Assembly (NCBI GenBank): GCA_038277395.1 | Contig: CM076193.1 | Location: forward strand, 73,426,252 to 73,490,251 | Source of the DNA: Dryocosmus kuriphilus | Lineage: Eukaryota > Arthropoda > Insecta > Hymenoptera > Cynipidae | DNA length: 64,000 nt | Reading direction: 5' to 3' | Shown: positions 54,131 through 64,000 of the stretch, piece after piece | Layout of the letters: each line of letters opens with the position of its first letter | How positions within the stretch are numbered: position 1 is the first letter of the stretch | Translations under genes and position numbers: made by a program | The notes under the pieces: generated by a model | Told to the model about the DNA's origin: nothing | The model's database searches: none | What the model saw: only the letters and a program-made list of their open reading frames with translations

Positions 54131-56500
54131 ACCCTGCTGAAAGTAAAGACACAGAAATCCTATCACTTTCTATCTCCTTCTATCTCTAAGAAAGAAAGGG
54201 ATAAGGATTGTCTTTCCCTTTCTGTCTCTCGACTATCCCTGTCTATCTCTTTCTATCTCCACATCAATCCACATCCACACTTATCTCTTTGAATCTCCTC
54301 TTTTATATCTCTTTCTATCTATTGTCTATCTCCACCTATCTCTTTCTATTTCCTTGTCACTCACCTTTCTCTCCTATCTCTTGCAATTCCCACTTGTCTA
54401 TCTCTTTCTATTTTTTTTCTATATACATCTGAATGAAAATTGCTCCTATCTCTTTCAATCCACACTTCTCTATCCCTTTTTATCTCTCACCTATCCCTGT
54501 TTATCTCCTTCTATCTCCTTTTTTAATAACAATTTGCTCCTATCTCTTTCAACACCCACTTCTTTATTCCTTACTAACCTTCACCTATCTTTTTCTATCC
54601 CTTTCTATCTTCTTCTGAATAAAAATTCGGCTTATCTATTTCCAATTATATCCCAACCTACCTGTCTTCTATCCAGGTCTATTTTTTCAATCTTTCTGTC
54701 AATGTAATCATTCCCTTATCTCTTTTAATCTCTAACATTCTATCCCAAACTATCTTTCCTCTATCCGGGTCTATCTTTTTCAATCTCTTTGACAATCTAA
54801 TCATTCACTTATCTCTTTCAATCTCTGCCATTCTATCCCAGCCTATCTCTCCTCTATCTAGCTCTATACTTTTTAATCTCTTTGTCAATTTAATCATTTA
54901 CTTATCTCTTTCAATCTCTGCCATTCTAACCCAACCTATCTCTCCTCTACCTAACAATATATATTTTTTAATCACTCTGGCAATGTAATCACTCACTTAT
55001 ATCTTCCAATGTCTGCCATTCTATCCCAACCTATCTCTTCTCTATCCAGCACTATATTTTTTAATCTCTTTGTCAATGTAATCACTCACCTATCTCTTTC
55101 AATCCTTACAATTCTATCTCAATCTGTCTCCCCTCTATCCAGGTCTGTATTTTTCATTCTCTCTGCCAATGTAATCTTTCACTTATCTCTTTCAATCTCT
55201 GCCATTCTATCCTAACCAATCTCTCCTCTATCTATCTAGCTCTATATTTTTCATCTTTTTTCAATGTAATCCTCACCTATCTCTTTCAATCTTTCCAATT
55301 CTATCTCAATCTATCTCTCCTCTATCCAACTCTATATTTTTTAATCTCTTTATCAATGTAATCACTCACCTATCTCTTTCAATCTTTCCAATTCTATCCC
55401 AATCTGTCTGCCCTCTATCCAGGTCTATATTTTTCAATTTCTCTATCAATGTAATCATTCACTTATCTCTTTCAATCTCTGCCATTCTATCCCAACCAAT
55501 CTCTCCTCTATCCAGCTCTATATTTTTCATCTCTTTGTCAATGTAATCCTCACCTATCTCTTTCAATATTTCCAATTCTACCTCAATCTATCTCCACTCT
55601 ATCCAGGTCTGTATTTTTCATTCTCTTTGTCAATGTAATCACTCACCTATCTCTTTCAATCTTTCCAATTCTATCCCAATCTGTCTGCCCTCTATCCAGG
55701 TCTATATTTTTCAATTTCTCTGTCAATGTAATCATTCACTTATCCTTTCAATTTCTGCCATTCTATCTCAGCCAATCTCTCCTCTCTCCAGCTCTATATT
55801 TTTTCACCTCCTTGTCAATGTAATCACTCATCTATCTCTTCCAATCTTTCCAATTCTATCTCAATCTATCTCCCCTCTATCCAGGTCTGCCTTTTTTATT
55901 CTTTCTGTCAGAGTAATCATTCACTTATCTCTTTCCATCTCTACCATTCAATCCCAACCAATCTCTCTTCTCTCCAGCTCTATATTTTTTAATCTCCTTG
56001 TCAATGTAATCGCTCATCTATCTCTTTCAATCTTTCCAATTCTATCCAAATATATCTCCCCTCTATCCAGGTCTATATTTTTCAATCTCTCTGTCAATTT
56101 AATCGTTCACTTATTTCTTTTAATCTCTCCTATTCTTTTCGAACCTATTTCTCCTCTATTCAGATCTATCTTTTTCAATCTCTTCCTCAATAAAATTACT
56201 CAACCTATCTCTTTCAATCTCGCATGTTGTATCGAAACCTATCTCTCAGATATCCACGTCTATATTTTTCAATATCTCTGTCAAATGTAATAATTCACTC
56301 ATCTCTTCCAATAAATCCTATTCTATCTCAGAATATCTCATCCATTCTATTCACTTTTATCATTTTCAATCTCTTTTTGTAGTAATCACCCACCCTTCTC
56401 TTTCAATTCCCACTTTCTTCCAATCTGTCTTCTCTCTATCCAGCTCCATCTTTTTCAATCTTCTAGTTAATATAATCACTAATCTATCCTTAAATAAATG
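54131..56500 (+). repeat. TCTATCTC satellite array, copy 2 of the element
   Basis: It starts with ACCCTGCTGAAAGTAAAG followed by CACAGAAATCCTATC. About 90 bp match the left end of the element at 32225. The array then has ~92-bp monomers marked by TGTCAATGTAATCACTCAC (for example 54698, 54791, 54884, 54979, 55073), with CTCTATCCAGGTCTATATTT and CATTCTATCCCAACC blocks. Monomer sequence differs from copy 1, but length and motifs agree. No right terminal repeat was found. Confidence 0.85.
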
Positions 56501-56504
56501 TAGA

Positions 56505-57355
56505 TATAAATATGGGTATAAATATATAGGATTTTTTATCTAAATTTATTCTGTTGTGATAATAAATTCTGATAAATCTTGGTTTAGCTGTGTTGTAAGA
56601 AATCTATTTTTCATGTTTACATATCTAAATTTGTCAGTAAATCTAAAGTACAAAATTTTCAGTTCATTTATATAACTATAAGCGACTAATAATATTATTA
56701 TTATTATCTATCCTTCAATCTCCCATATTTTATCCCAGCATTTTCTCTTATCTATTCACCTCTATCTTTTTCAATATATCCGTTAACATAATCACTCATC
56801 TATCCCTTTTTATCTCTCCCATTCTATCCGAGCCTTTCTCTCGTGTATTCACCTGTATCTTCTTCAATCTCTCTGTAGATGTAATCACTCACCTAATTTT
56901 TTAAATCTCTCCCACCCCATCCTACCTCTCGTTCATATATATGTATAGGATTGTTTATCTAAATTTATAATGTTGTGATAATAAATGCTGATAAAGGTTG
57001 GTTTAGCTGTGTTGTAAGAAATTTGTTTTTTATTTTTACATATCTAAATTTGTCAATAAATCTAAAGTACAAAATTGTCAGTTCATTTATATAACTATAA
57101 GCGACTAATAATATTATTATTATTATCTATCCTTCAATCTCCCATATTTTATCCCAGCCTTTCTCTGATCTATTCACCTCTATCTTTTTCAATATATCCG
57201 CTAACATAATCACTCGCCTATCCCTTTCGATCTCTCCCATTCTATCCCAGCCTTTATCTCGTGTATTTATCTGAATCTTCTTCAATCTCTCTGTAAATGT
57301 AATCAATCACCTAATTCTTTAAATCTCTCCCACCCCATCCTAGCTCTCGCTTATA
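56505..57355 (+). repeat. Two-copy ~428-bp tandem duplication
   Basis: Units at about 56505-56932 and 56933-57355 each consist of a 190-bp AT-rich block (ATGTATAGGATTGTTTATC, GTTTAGCTGTGTTGTAAG, TATAAGCGACTAATAATATT). This is followed by a ~235-bp pyrimidine-rich block of satellite type. The similarity is about 90 percent. Confidence 0.85.
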
Positions 57356-57767
57356 TATATACATTGGAAGATGTAACATGTAAGGCTCCTGACAACAGAT
57401 AGCCAGCTTTACCAAGCAAGATGTGAGACACAGTGAACGCCTAAATACAGGGGCGTCTACAGCATCCCTGACTTTCAAGGGAAACGCGGGAACTCGCGGG
57501 GTCGTGACCACAGGATAAAAAATGAAACACGGCACCGCGAGAGCACTTCGGTGGCGGCATTTTGGCCTGCCACTTTCGGGCATCCCCGAGACAGGACGGA
57601 GGGGTTCACTCTCCTATCTGAGTCTTGGAGTGCTTTTTCTCTCTTTTGAGTATTGAGCAAGACGGAAGGTTCACTTTTCTATCCGAGTTTGGTACTCTTA
57701 AGAAAGTCTGGGCGACAGACGCTAAATGCTTTCCAAAAACTTCGCTGCATAGAATCGAGTTTATCAG
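57356..57767. other. Higher-GC stretch between two satellites
   Basis: No gene is recognised. Short frames on the minus strand (57311-57583, 57475-57660) lack motifs. Two similar phrases, ACGGAGGGGTTCACTCTCCTA and ACGGAAGGTTCACTTTTCTA, suggest a further old duplication. Confidence 0.35.
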
Positions 57768-58343
57768 AGAAATAAAAGAATTATCTATTCAGAAATTCAT
57801 GTATTGCGAATAAAAAGAGAAATCTCGTGCAAATTATGAAAATAAGAAGCATTTTGTAGCAAGAGAAATAAAGGAATTATCTATTTAGGAATTCATGTAT
57901 TGCGAGTAAAGAGAGAAATCTCGTGGAAATTAGGAAAATAAGAAGCATTTTGTAGCAAGAGAAATAAAGGAATTATCTATTTAGGAATTCATGTATTGCG
58001 AATAAAGACAGAAATCTCGTGGAAATTAGGAAAATAAGAAGCATCTTGTAGCAAGTCAAATAAAGGAATTATCTAATTAGAAATTCATGTATTGCGAATA
58101 AAAAGAGAAATCTCGTGGAAATTAGGAAAATAAGAAGCATTTCGTAGCAAGAGAAGTAAAGAATTTATCTATTTAGAAATTCATGTAATGCGAATAAAAA
58201 GAGAAATCTCGTGGAAATTAGGAAAATAAGAAGCGTTTTGTAGCAAGAGAAATAAAAGAATTATCTATTTAGAAATTCATTTATTGCGAATAAAAAGAGA
58301 AATCTCGTGGAAATTAGGAAGATAAAGGGCATTTCTTCGCAAG
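57768..58343 (+). repeat. Six-copy 96-bp tandem array
   Basis: Units start AGAAATAAA-GAATTATCTA at 57768, 57864, 57960, 58056, 58152 and 58248, each exactly 96 bp. Each contains CATGTATTGCGAATAAA, GAGAAATCTCGTGGAAATTA and TAAGAAGCATTTTGTAGCAA. The copies differ by a few substitutions and show no length change. There is no coding frame. Confidence 0.93.
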
Positions 58344-58574
58344 AAGAGGAAGAAGAAAAAGAAATATAATAAAATATAAAAATATAACATATTTTTATAG
58401 AAAATAGGGCATAACCCAAATGTACGTAGAATAAGGACAATTGATTAAATAAATGTATGTATAATTATCTGATCAAATAAAAGAATTTTTCTTTTCTTCT
58501 ACCGAGAGACCCATTGATTATAAGTTTTTAAGAAAATAATTTTTAAAAAATAAGCGAAGAAGCTTTCAATATAT

Positions 58575-58735
58575 ATGGCAAATGTATAGGATTGTTTATC
58601 TAAAATAATGTTGTGATAATAAATGCTGATAAAGGTTGGTTTAGCTGTGCTGTAAGAAATTTGTTTTTCACTTTTACGTATCTAAATTTGTCAATAAATC
58701 TAAAGCACAAAATTTTCAGTTCATTTACAGGTATT
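58575..58735 (+). repeat. Third copy of the 190-bp AT-rich block
   Basis: It matches the first part of the 428-bp units at 56505 and 56933 (ATGTATAGGATTGTTTATC; CTGATAAAGGTTGGTTTAG). About 1.2 kb, including the 96-bp array, separates it from the tandem pair, as if that stretch had been inserted. Confidence 0.8.
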
Positions 58736-59430
58736 ATTATCATTATATTACTAAATTTCAACAGTATTAGGTAGTCTAGCGACAAACAAAGAATCCCCGA
58801 CTTCGATATACATCAATGTTCCGTTGTCTCAATAGCCTCTGGTTCTGAACCAGGCTTTGCGAGTAAATGTTTGCGCGCGAATCTCGAGATGCAAAATCTG
58901 CTACGAAAGAGTGAGAGGAGAGAAGGAGTGTGCGTGCGTGGGAGCAGCGGCGGCTAGCATAGATTCGTCCATGATCGATCGGGCCGGAGAGATCTCTGGC
59001 GTGTCCGTTGGTTCGTATCTCCCACGCCGCCGACGTAAGGTCCAGCTTTCCGCCGGAAGTTTGGAATCAAAGTGACCCCAGTGTTGACTAATATTCCTCA
59101 GGGAATAAATCGTCCAAGTTCCGCCGGAACTTTGGAACAATTCACCATGTTCGCGACTCGTGTGTGACGCCAACGTCGGGTCTTGTGCTTCGCAATAGTG
59201 TTTTCAAGTGTTCTAATTGTCTCTCAAAATTGTGTTCTTAAACAGTTTTAATAAATGGGGTTTTTATGCCGTAATATGCTTTCTTTTCACACATGTTCGC
59301 GTTTCGTTGATTTTAACCCTTTACTTGATTTTAGTGAAGTAGTTCAAAACAGTCTATAAAATTTCCAAGGATTTCTGAGTAGGATTTTGAACTAGGTTTT
59401 TAAACCTATTCCGGTAAGACAATCTCGAAA
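58736..59430. other. CpG-containing, GC-richer stretch, no clear gene
   Basis: Between 58850 and 59170 the base composition rises and CpG is common, unlike its surroundings. A 72-codon frame (58857-59075) has no motif. The phrase CCGCCGGAA(G/C)TTTGGAA occurs twice (59051 and 59122). An AATAAA lies near 59251. This could be a promoter or 5' exon of a host gene, but no splice-supported coding sequence was found. Confidence 0.3.
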
Positions 59431-60610
59431 TTAAGCAATCAATTTTTGATCAATAAATTCCAATGGAACTGTCATTTTTGAAGTAGTGCGTTGAACTTTT
59501 CTTATATGAGAAATCTGCAAATTAATAAGAACTTCACTAAACAAATTTAGTGATACGTACGTGTTACCATTTTCATATTTAAAGACTGTAATTTCACCAA
59601 TTTCTTTTGAAATGAATTCAACAAAAGTGTCATTAGTCTTCGTAGGCCTGATATACTTTGTGATGTGAAACACTGATGACTTGAATATACAACGATCAAA
59701 TAGTTGCGCTCCATCTTCAGTTTGTCCAAAAGGTCCGAGAAGTAGTATTTGATCACTTGCCTTAACAACACTTTTACAATCAGCATGAGAAAGAATATTT
59801 TCGCAAAATTTACGCATGTTTCAGAAGATGCAAGTTTTTTGAATGTATGATTGAAGGTGAGCTTTAATAATGTCCTTTTTGCTATCTGATCATACACGCC
59901 TTTAGGTACAGTTATTGCCTCTTTAAGATAGAAAATAGCACCTTCGAAAGGAAACGTTGATGTGCACCACAAGGGTCCTGTCATTCGCACTGATTCAATT
60001 AAATGTAACAGACTATGTATATTGAAAGTCATCACGCTATGGCCAAAAATCTCCTGGGATCTTGCAACAAAGATAAGGAGTTTTTCCTCACAAACTCCTA
60101 ATTCCACTTAATAAATAGAATCTTGTAGTAAAATAAACATACTTTCTACAAGGAGAGCATAGTGATCTAATGCTCGGATTGGAATTACACCCTGCAAACA
60201 TATAGGAAAATAAAATAGCATCCAAGATCGCCATTCGGAAGCTTTCCACTTAGCTTTTTCTTTCATTGCTCTTGGTGGACGGTGAATTTTATGTGAAGGA
60301 GTCATTTTAAGAAGTCTTAAGTTTAATTCCTTAACTCCTTGTCGTGTTATAACTTTGGTCTCAGTCCAGACATCCCATAAATATTTCACAACACCTAAAA
60401 GCTCTGCATGTAAATAGTCTACTGAAAAACCCCATACCATGTCGAAATTTAGTAGCATAATCAGTACTGAAAAATTCTTCACTCCACGTATTGTTTTCTG
60501 AGATTTCTCTTAGGTCTTGCAATCTTTCCTAAGGCTTTTATCAGTTCTTATTTTACTATCTTTCTCTTTCACAGGATAACGCATCGCATTACTCTCATAA
60601 ACACCATTTT
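59431..60610 (-). pseudogene. CACTA/EnSpm-like transposase C-terminal remnant
   Basis: On the minus strand from 60610 downward the remnant reads RGVKNFSVL, FDMVWGFSVDYLHAELLGVV, IHRPPRAMKEKAKWKASEWR and MTFNIHSLLHLIESVRMTGP. These motifs are shared by the C-terminal half of animal CACTA-like transposases. In that family D-x-x-H-x-x-L-L-G-V and the W-R region are well conserved. Stops and frame changes occur near 60526, 60108 and 59820, and the N-terminal half with the first catalytic residues is absent. No terminal CACTA repeats were identified. An old, dead copy. Confidence 0.75.
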
Positions 60611-61032
60611 CATAGCACCAGCTACATCCACAGTATCAATTTTACTGGACCCTATTCCGGAAAATAGGTCGAGCAACGGAATCCACTGGACGCCACAAAG
60701 GAAAATATTTCAATGTTAAAGGCTTTCCACTTTCGTCAGTTATTTGAATACCATTCTCTAGGCTTCCGTTTCCGGTACCGAAAGGTAAAATACGCGTGTT
60801 TATTCTGTGTTACCTTTTTTGGTTTTGGCGACGTGTGTGGAGGTGTGATTGAGGTGAAAGGCGATAAGGGAGGTGAGTGTAGTGAAAGGGTTGTGTGGTA
60901 GTGTGGGGGAGTTGTTTTGTAAAGTTAAAAGGGTTGAAACGAAAGTCGAAAGTGAGAGTTTAGAGGTTAGTTGACGAGGTCGGGAAAGTGAGAGGGAAGA
61001 TAAGGGACAGCAGATCGGTAATTTAGACCAGC

Positions 61033-62304
61033 ATGTTCACAATGAGGAGCCCAACGTGGGCCAGTAGAAGGCAGCAGCAGGTAGATGACTTCGGTGCTAA
61101 TGAGCCTACTGTGGCCGGCGAAACAGGGAGGGGTAAGGGTGATACCGCGGATAGTACTGATGATGGTGAGATGCAATTTACAACGCCGGGACACTTTCTG
61201 AGGGGGGAGAAAGAAGGGGGACTAGCCGACAGAAGGACTCGAGGTCGACCGTCAAATCGGGAACTGCATAGTAGATCGAGATCTAGCAGTTTAGGATCGA
61301 GACAACTTTTTATCAAGTGAAGACAGGGGGGAGGGTTAACGGATAAAAGCGATGAGTAGGATAAGACGGAAGATCGTGAAAGATCAAGGGAAGAAGAGGG
61401 GAATGAACAGGTAGAAGAGAAATTGCGGGAAAAGCTTAAGAAAAGTCTCCACCGGAGAGGAGTAAGGCAAAAGGGAAAGTCGATCTAGAAAATCTTGAAA
61501 GTCTCATTAAAGGGTGTAGAGAGGAAACGAACCGCAGTCTGAATGCCATACAAAAGAGAGGGGATGAGGTCTGGGAGGAAACGAGGAAAGTTAGAGAAAA
61601 GTGGGAAGAATGGGATCTGCTGTGGCGGCAAGAAAAGGACAAGGTTTGGAAACAGTTGGAGGATATCGGGAAAAAAGCAAAGAATGAGTGAGAAAGAGAG
61701 AAAACTTGATATGAAAAAGTTGGAAGAAAGAGTGAGAGAAGTCTGTGGACAGAAAGAAAGTGGATGAAGGGGTAAGAGAAGAAGAGAAAAAAAATTGAAT
61801 AAGAATGTTATCCTAGAAAATGTGAGAATGAAATCAAGATTGAAAGAATTAGAAAGGGAAATGAAAAAAGAAGAGAACACGAATTGTAGTAGAAATATAG
61901 TGATTAGAGGAATGAAAGTGGATAGTGAATCAGGAAGATTAAAAGTGGAAAGGTTTTTAGGGGAAATTGGGACAAAAGTGCATGTGGAAGATGTAAATGG
62001 AGTGGGAAGGAAGAATAAAGGTAAATCGAGTGTATATATAGTGAAAGTGAGAAGTGTGGAAGAAAAAGATAATATTATGAGAAAAAAGAAAGCTTCAAAG
62101 GGGAGGGAAGAAAGGATAGAGAAGGATATGACGTGGAATGAAAGAAGAAGAAAGTGGATGATGAAACAGAGAGCATGGAGTGAAAGAATGAAAGGGAACA
62201 CGGTATGGATAGGGAAAGATAGGATGTGGGTAAACGGTAATGTGTGGATATGGGATAAAACGAAAGAAAAATTGTGTGAAATGTATAGGGAGGGTACACG
62301 GTGA
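61033..62304 (+). pseudogene. LINE ORF1 in three open pieces
   Basis: Piece one (61033-61320) is polar and basic (DRRTRGRPSNRELHSRSRSS). Piece two (about 61450-61690, 61700-61767) is a highly charged coiled-coil stretch (EWDLLWRQEKDKVWKQLED), broken by a stop. Piece three (61795-62304) has NIVIRGMKVDSESGRLKVER, like the RNA-recognition-like domain seen in some LINE ORF1 proteins. No zinc knuckle is seen. ORF1 would bind and package element RNA. Stops near 61320 and 61690 and frame changes make this copy defective. Confidence 0.7.
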
Positions 62305-62454
62305 CGAGGGGAAGAAACAGAGGCTAGTGGTGGAAGGGAGGAGATAATGGAAACAGTAGAGGGTGAAAGGAAAGAAGGAGGAGAAGGCGGAGTGACGGGG
62401 TTCCCACAAAAATAAGGAGGGGGCGTAAAAAAGAAAGAAGGGAGAAAATGAGAA

Positions 62455-63199
62455 GTAGTAGTAGCGTTTTGGAATGTATCAGGGCTAATGAATAAAGATG
62501 AAGGATTCTGTGAAGAGGTGAAGAAATGGGATATAGTGATGTTGAGTGAAACCTGTGTAGATGAGAAGGATTGCAGGAGGGTGAAGAGGAAGTTACCCAA
62601 GGTATATATATGGAAGATGCAAGAGGCAAAGAAAGAGAAGGTAAAGGGAAGAAAGAAAGGGGGCATGGTGTCAGGAGTAAGGAATCAATTGGTAGGTGAA
62701 TAGAGAATAAAAATGGGATTTGAGGAAACAGATGGAGTAATGACGAGAATGGTGAAGATAGGAAGAAGAAGGGTGAGGATAGTTTGCATTTACAGGAGAA
62801 GGAGAGAAGAAGAATGTTGGAGTGTGCTCAGGAAATGGGTGGCGAAAAAGGATGATGAATTGGTTTTGATAGGAGGCGATCTGAATGCTTGGATAGGGGA
62901 GCAGGGAGGAGAAATATGGGATGAAGAGAGTGAGACTTTCAGGAGAAAATCGAAACATAAACAGGTGGACCAGGAGGGTAGGACACTGCTGGAAATTCTG
63001 GGAGAAACAGGATGGTTCATTTGTAATGGGAACTCGGAGGGGGGATGAGGAAGGAGAGATTACATTTGCAGGAAAAGGAGAAACAGTAATAGCCTACATT
63101 CTGGTAGAGGAAAGGATAAGGAGGCTGTTGGAAAGAATGGAAGTGGGGAACGAAAGAGGGTCAGAACACTTCCCGGTAATTGCAACGTTGAAATGTTGA
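62455..63199 (+). pseudogene. LINE apurinic/apyrimidinic-type endonuclease
   Basis: The domain starts AFWNVSGLMNKDE, followed by IVMLSETCVDEKD (catalytic Glu), a stop at 62701-62703, LVLIGGDLNAWIGEQGG (Asp and Asn) and, after a frame change near 63040, RGSEHFPVIATL. In that last motif the usual Ser-Asp-His reads Ser-Glu-His, a conservative loss of a key Asp. The enzyme would nick the target to prime reverse transcription. Inactive here. Confidence 0.88.
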
Positions 63200-63759
63200 A
63201 ATGGGTGAAGAGAGGGAAGGAAGAAGGAGGGAGTGAGAAGGAAAGAAAGCAAAGATGGGCAAGTGGGGAGTTCATAAAAAATAAGAGAATACACGATAAG
63301 AATGGAAGAAGAGAATACTATGATTGAATAGAGGGAAGGTGTGGATGCTATGCTGTGTAAGGTAAAGGAAAGGGTAGAGAAGATAGTGGAAGAAATTAGG
63401 CCAAGTGAGGAGGAAAGAGGGAGAAAAGAGGATGGTGGGACCTGAAATGTGTAGAGAGTAAAGAACGTATGAAATTATCGTTAAAGAATTGGAGAAGAGG
63501 AGAGATAGATAGAAAGGAATATAATAAAAGAAGAAGGGAACACGAGAAATTACTAGATGTGAAAAGACAGGAGGAGAAGGTAAGCTACATGGAAAAGGTA
63601 GAGAAAGCAATAAAGGAAGGAAGAGAATAGGAGGTGATCAATAGAGAGAGGTGTGGATGGAAAGGAATAAATGAAGAGATAAATATGAAGGAATGGACGG
63701 TATACTTCAAGAAATTTCTAGGAGGCGTGAATAGCAAAATGAAGGGGGAAGGCAGAAAG

Positions 63760-64000
63760 AGCAAGGAGGGAGAAATGGAAGAGGGGCATGAGGTGACCAG
63801 AGAGGAGGTGAATCAAGCAATTGAGAAGTTAAAAAGAAACAAGGCGACAGGAGAGGATGGGATGGAGAATGAAGCATTGAAATGTGGAGGAAGAAGGATT
63901 AGAGAAGAGATCTGGGAAGTATGTAGTAGAGTATGGAGAGGGAAAGGATGGCCCAAGGAGAGGAGAACAGGTTTGGTAGTTCCGTTATTAAAGAAAGGTA
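63760..64000 (+). pseudogene. LINE reverse transcriptase, N-terminal part
   Basis: The beginning of an RT is readable up to the window end: EVNQAIEKLKRNKATGEDGM, EALKCGG, VWRGKGWPKERRTGLVVPLL. This corresponds to the region before the palm domain. Catalytic motifs lie outside the window. The linker between the endonuclease and this point (63200-63760) contains several stops. Confidence 0.85.

Larger units (their letters stand above)
60800..64000 (+). mobile_element. LINE with ORF1, endonuclease and RT start, cut by the window end
   Basis: A 5' region from about 60800 is followed by an ORF1 in pieces, an apurinic-type endonuclease and the first part of the reverse transcriptase. The coding strand is extremely purine-rich, exactly as in the fragment at 37999-39690, which covers the later part of the same type of protein. 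The element continues beyond 64000. Confidence 0.88.

Noticed and set aside
54208..55215. Similar hydrophobic open frames
   Set aside because: Same satellite, same explanation; no start context or motif.
57768..58343. A CRISPR-like array because of regular 96-bp spacing
   Set aside because: The whole unit is repeated with no unique spacers, and the genome is animal.
58857..59075. A 72-codon frame in the CpG-containing stretch as a host gene
   Set aside because: No motif, no splice support and no clear ATG context; kept only as a note on composition.
59400..60670. Terminal repeats for the CACTA-like remnant (CCTATTCCGG at both sides)
   Set aside because: The matches are in direct rather than inverted orientation and short, so they are probably chance.
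61485..62666. A 393-codon Phe/Ser/Leu-rich frame on the minus strand
   Set aside because: It is the antisense of the purine-rich LINE ORF1 and endonuclease, where stops are rare. The plus strand carries the recognisable motifs.

Overview
The window reads as an AT-rich, intergenic, transposon-dense stretch of an animal nuclear genome. It is almost certainly an insect and, by inference, possibly a hymenopteran. The basis is the mixture of elements: several mariner/Tc1-type transposons, R1/I-like non-LTR retrotransposons, a GIY-YIG Penelope-like pair, a K02A2.6-like Gypsy element, and an errantivirus-like Gypsy element with an env reading frame. No bacterial or organellar gene organisation is present. 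No host gene is certain. The only host-like candidate is a short spliced exon pair at 66-434.

Layout. 1-4.4 kb: the possible exon pair, two fold-backs, and a 1,025-bp TTAA-flanked inverted-repeat element (2569-3593). 4.4-9.6 kb: a giant palindromic element (4398-9596) whose left arm is split by a 2.8-kb DDE transposon with ~195-bp terminal inverted repeats. 11.7-15.4 kb: a non-LTR retrotransposon cut by a mariner and by a second, ORF1-only retroelement; its frame continues across both insertions. 17-23.9 kb: short MITEs and degenerate tandem repeats. 23.9-30.2 kb: an LTR retrotransposon. Its 5' LTR holds a two-layer nest of DNA elements, and its 3' LTR holds an ORF1-only LINE with a clean target-site duplication and poly(A). 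30.4-31.7 kb: an apparently complete mariner-like transposon with an unbroken transposase. 32.2-34.7 kb: a terminal-inverted-repeat element filled with a ~93-bp TCTATCTC satellite. 34.8-43.7 kb: two head-to-head Penelope-like copies separated by a truncated LINE, each carrying a further insertion; one of these is a 1.46-kb GC-rich unclassified insert with a 6-bp duplication. 47.3-53.8 kb: an errantivirus-like element broken by a mariner and by a deletion. 54.1-58.7 kb: a second copy of the satellite-bearing element, a ~428-bp tandem duplication and a precise 6 x 96-bp array. 59.4-60.6 kb: a decayed CACTA-like transposase. 60.8-64.0 kb: a LINE with ORF1, endonuclease and the start of the reverse transcriptase, which runs off the window edge.

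The pieces do not form a pathway; what links them is nesting order. The youngest layers appear to be the mariner-like element at 30406-31709 and the ORF1-only LINE at 28035-30076. The oldest are the decayed CACTA and Penelope-like remnants. The features I could not assign to a known class, and consider most worth checking, are the satellite-carrying inverted-repeat family (two copies), the GC-rich insert at 40996-42453, the 5-kb palindrome, and the two independent ORF1-only retroelements.
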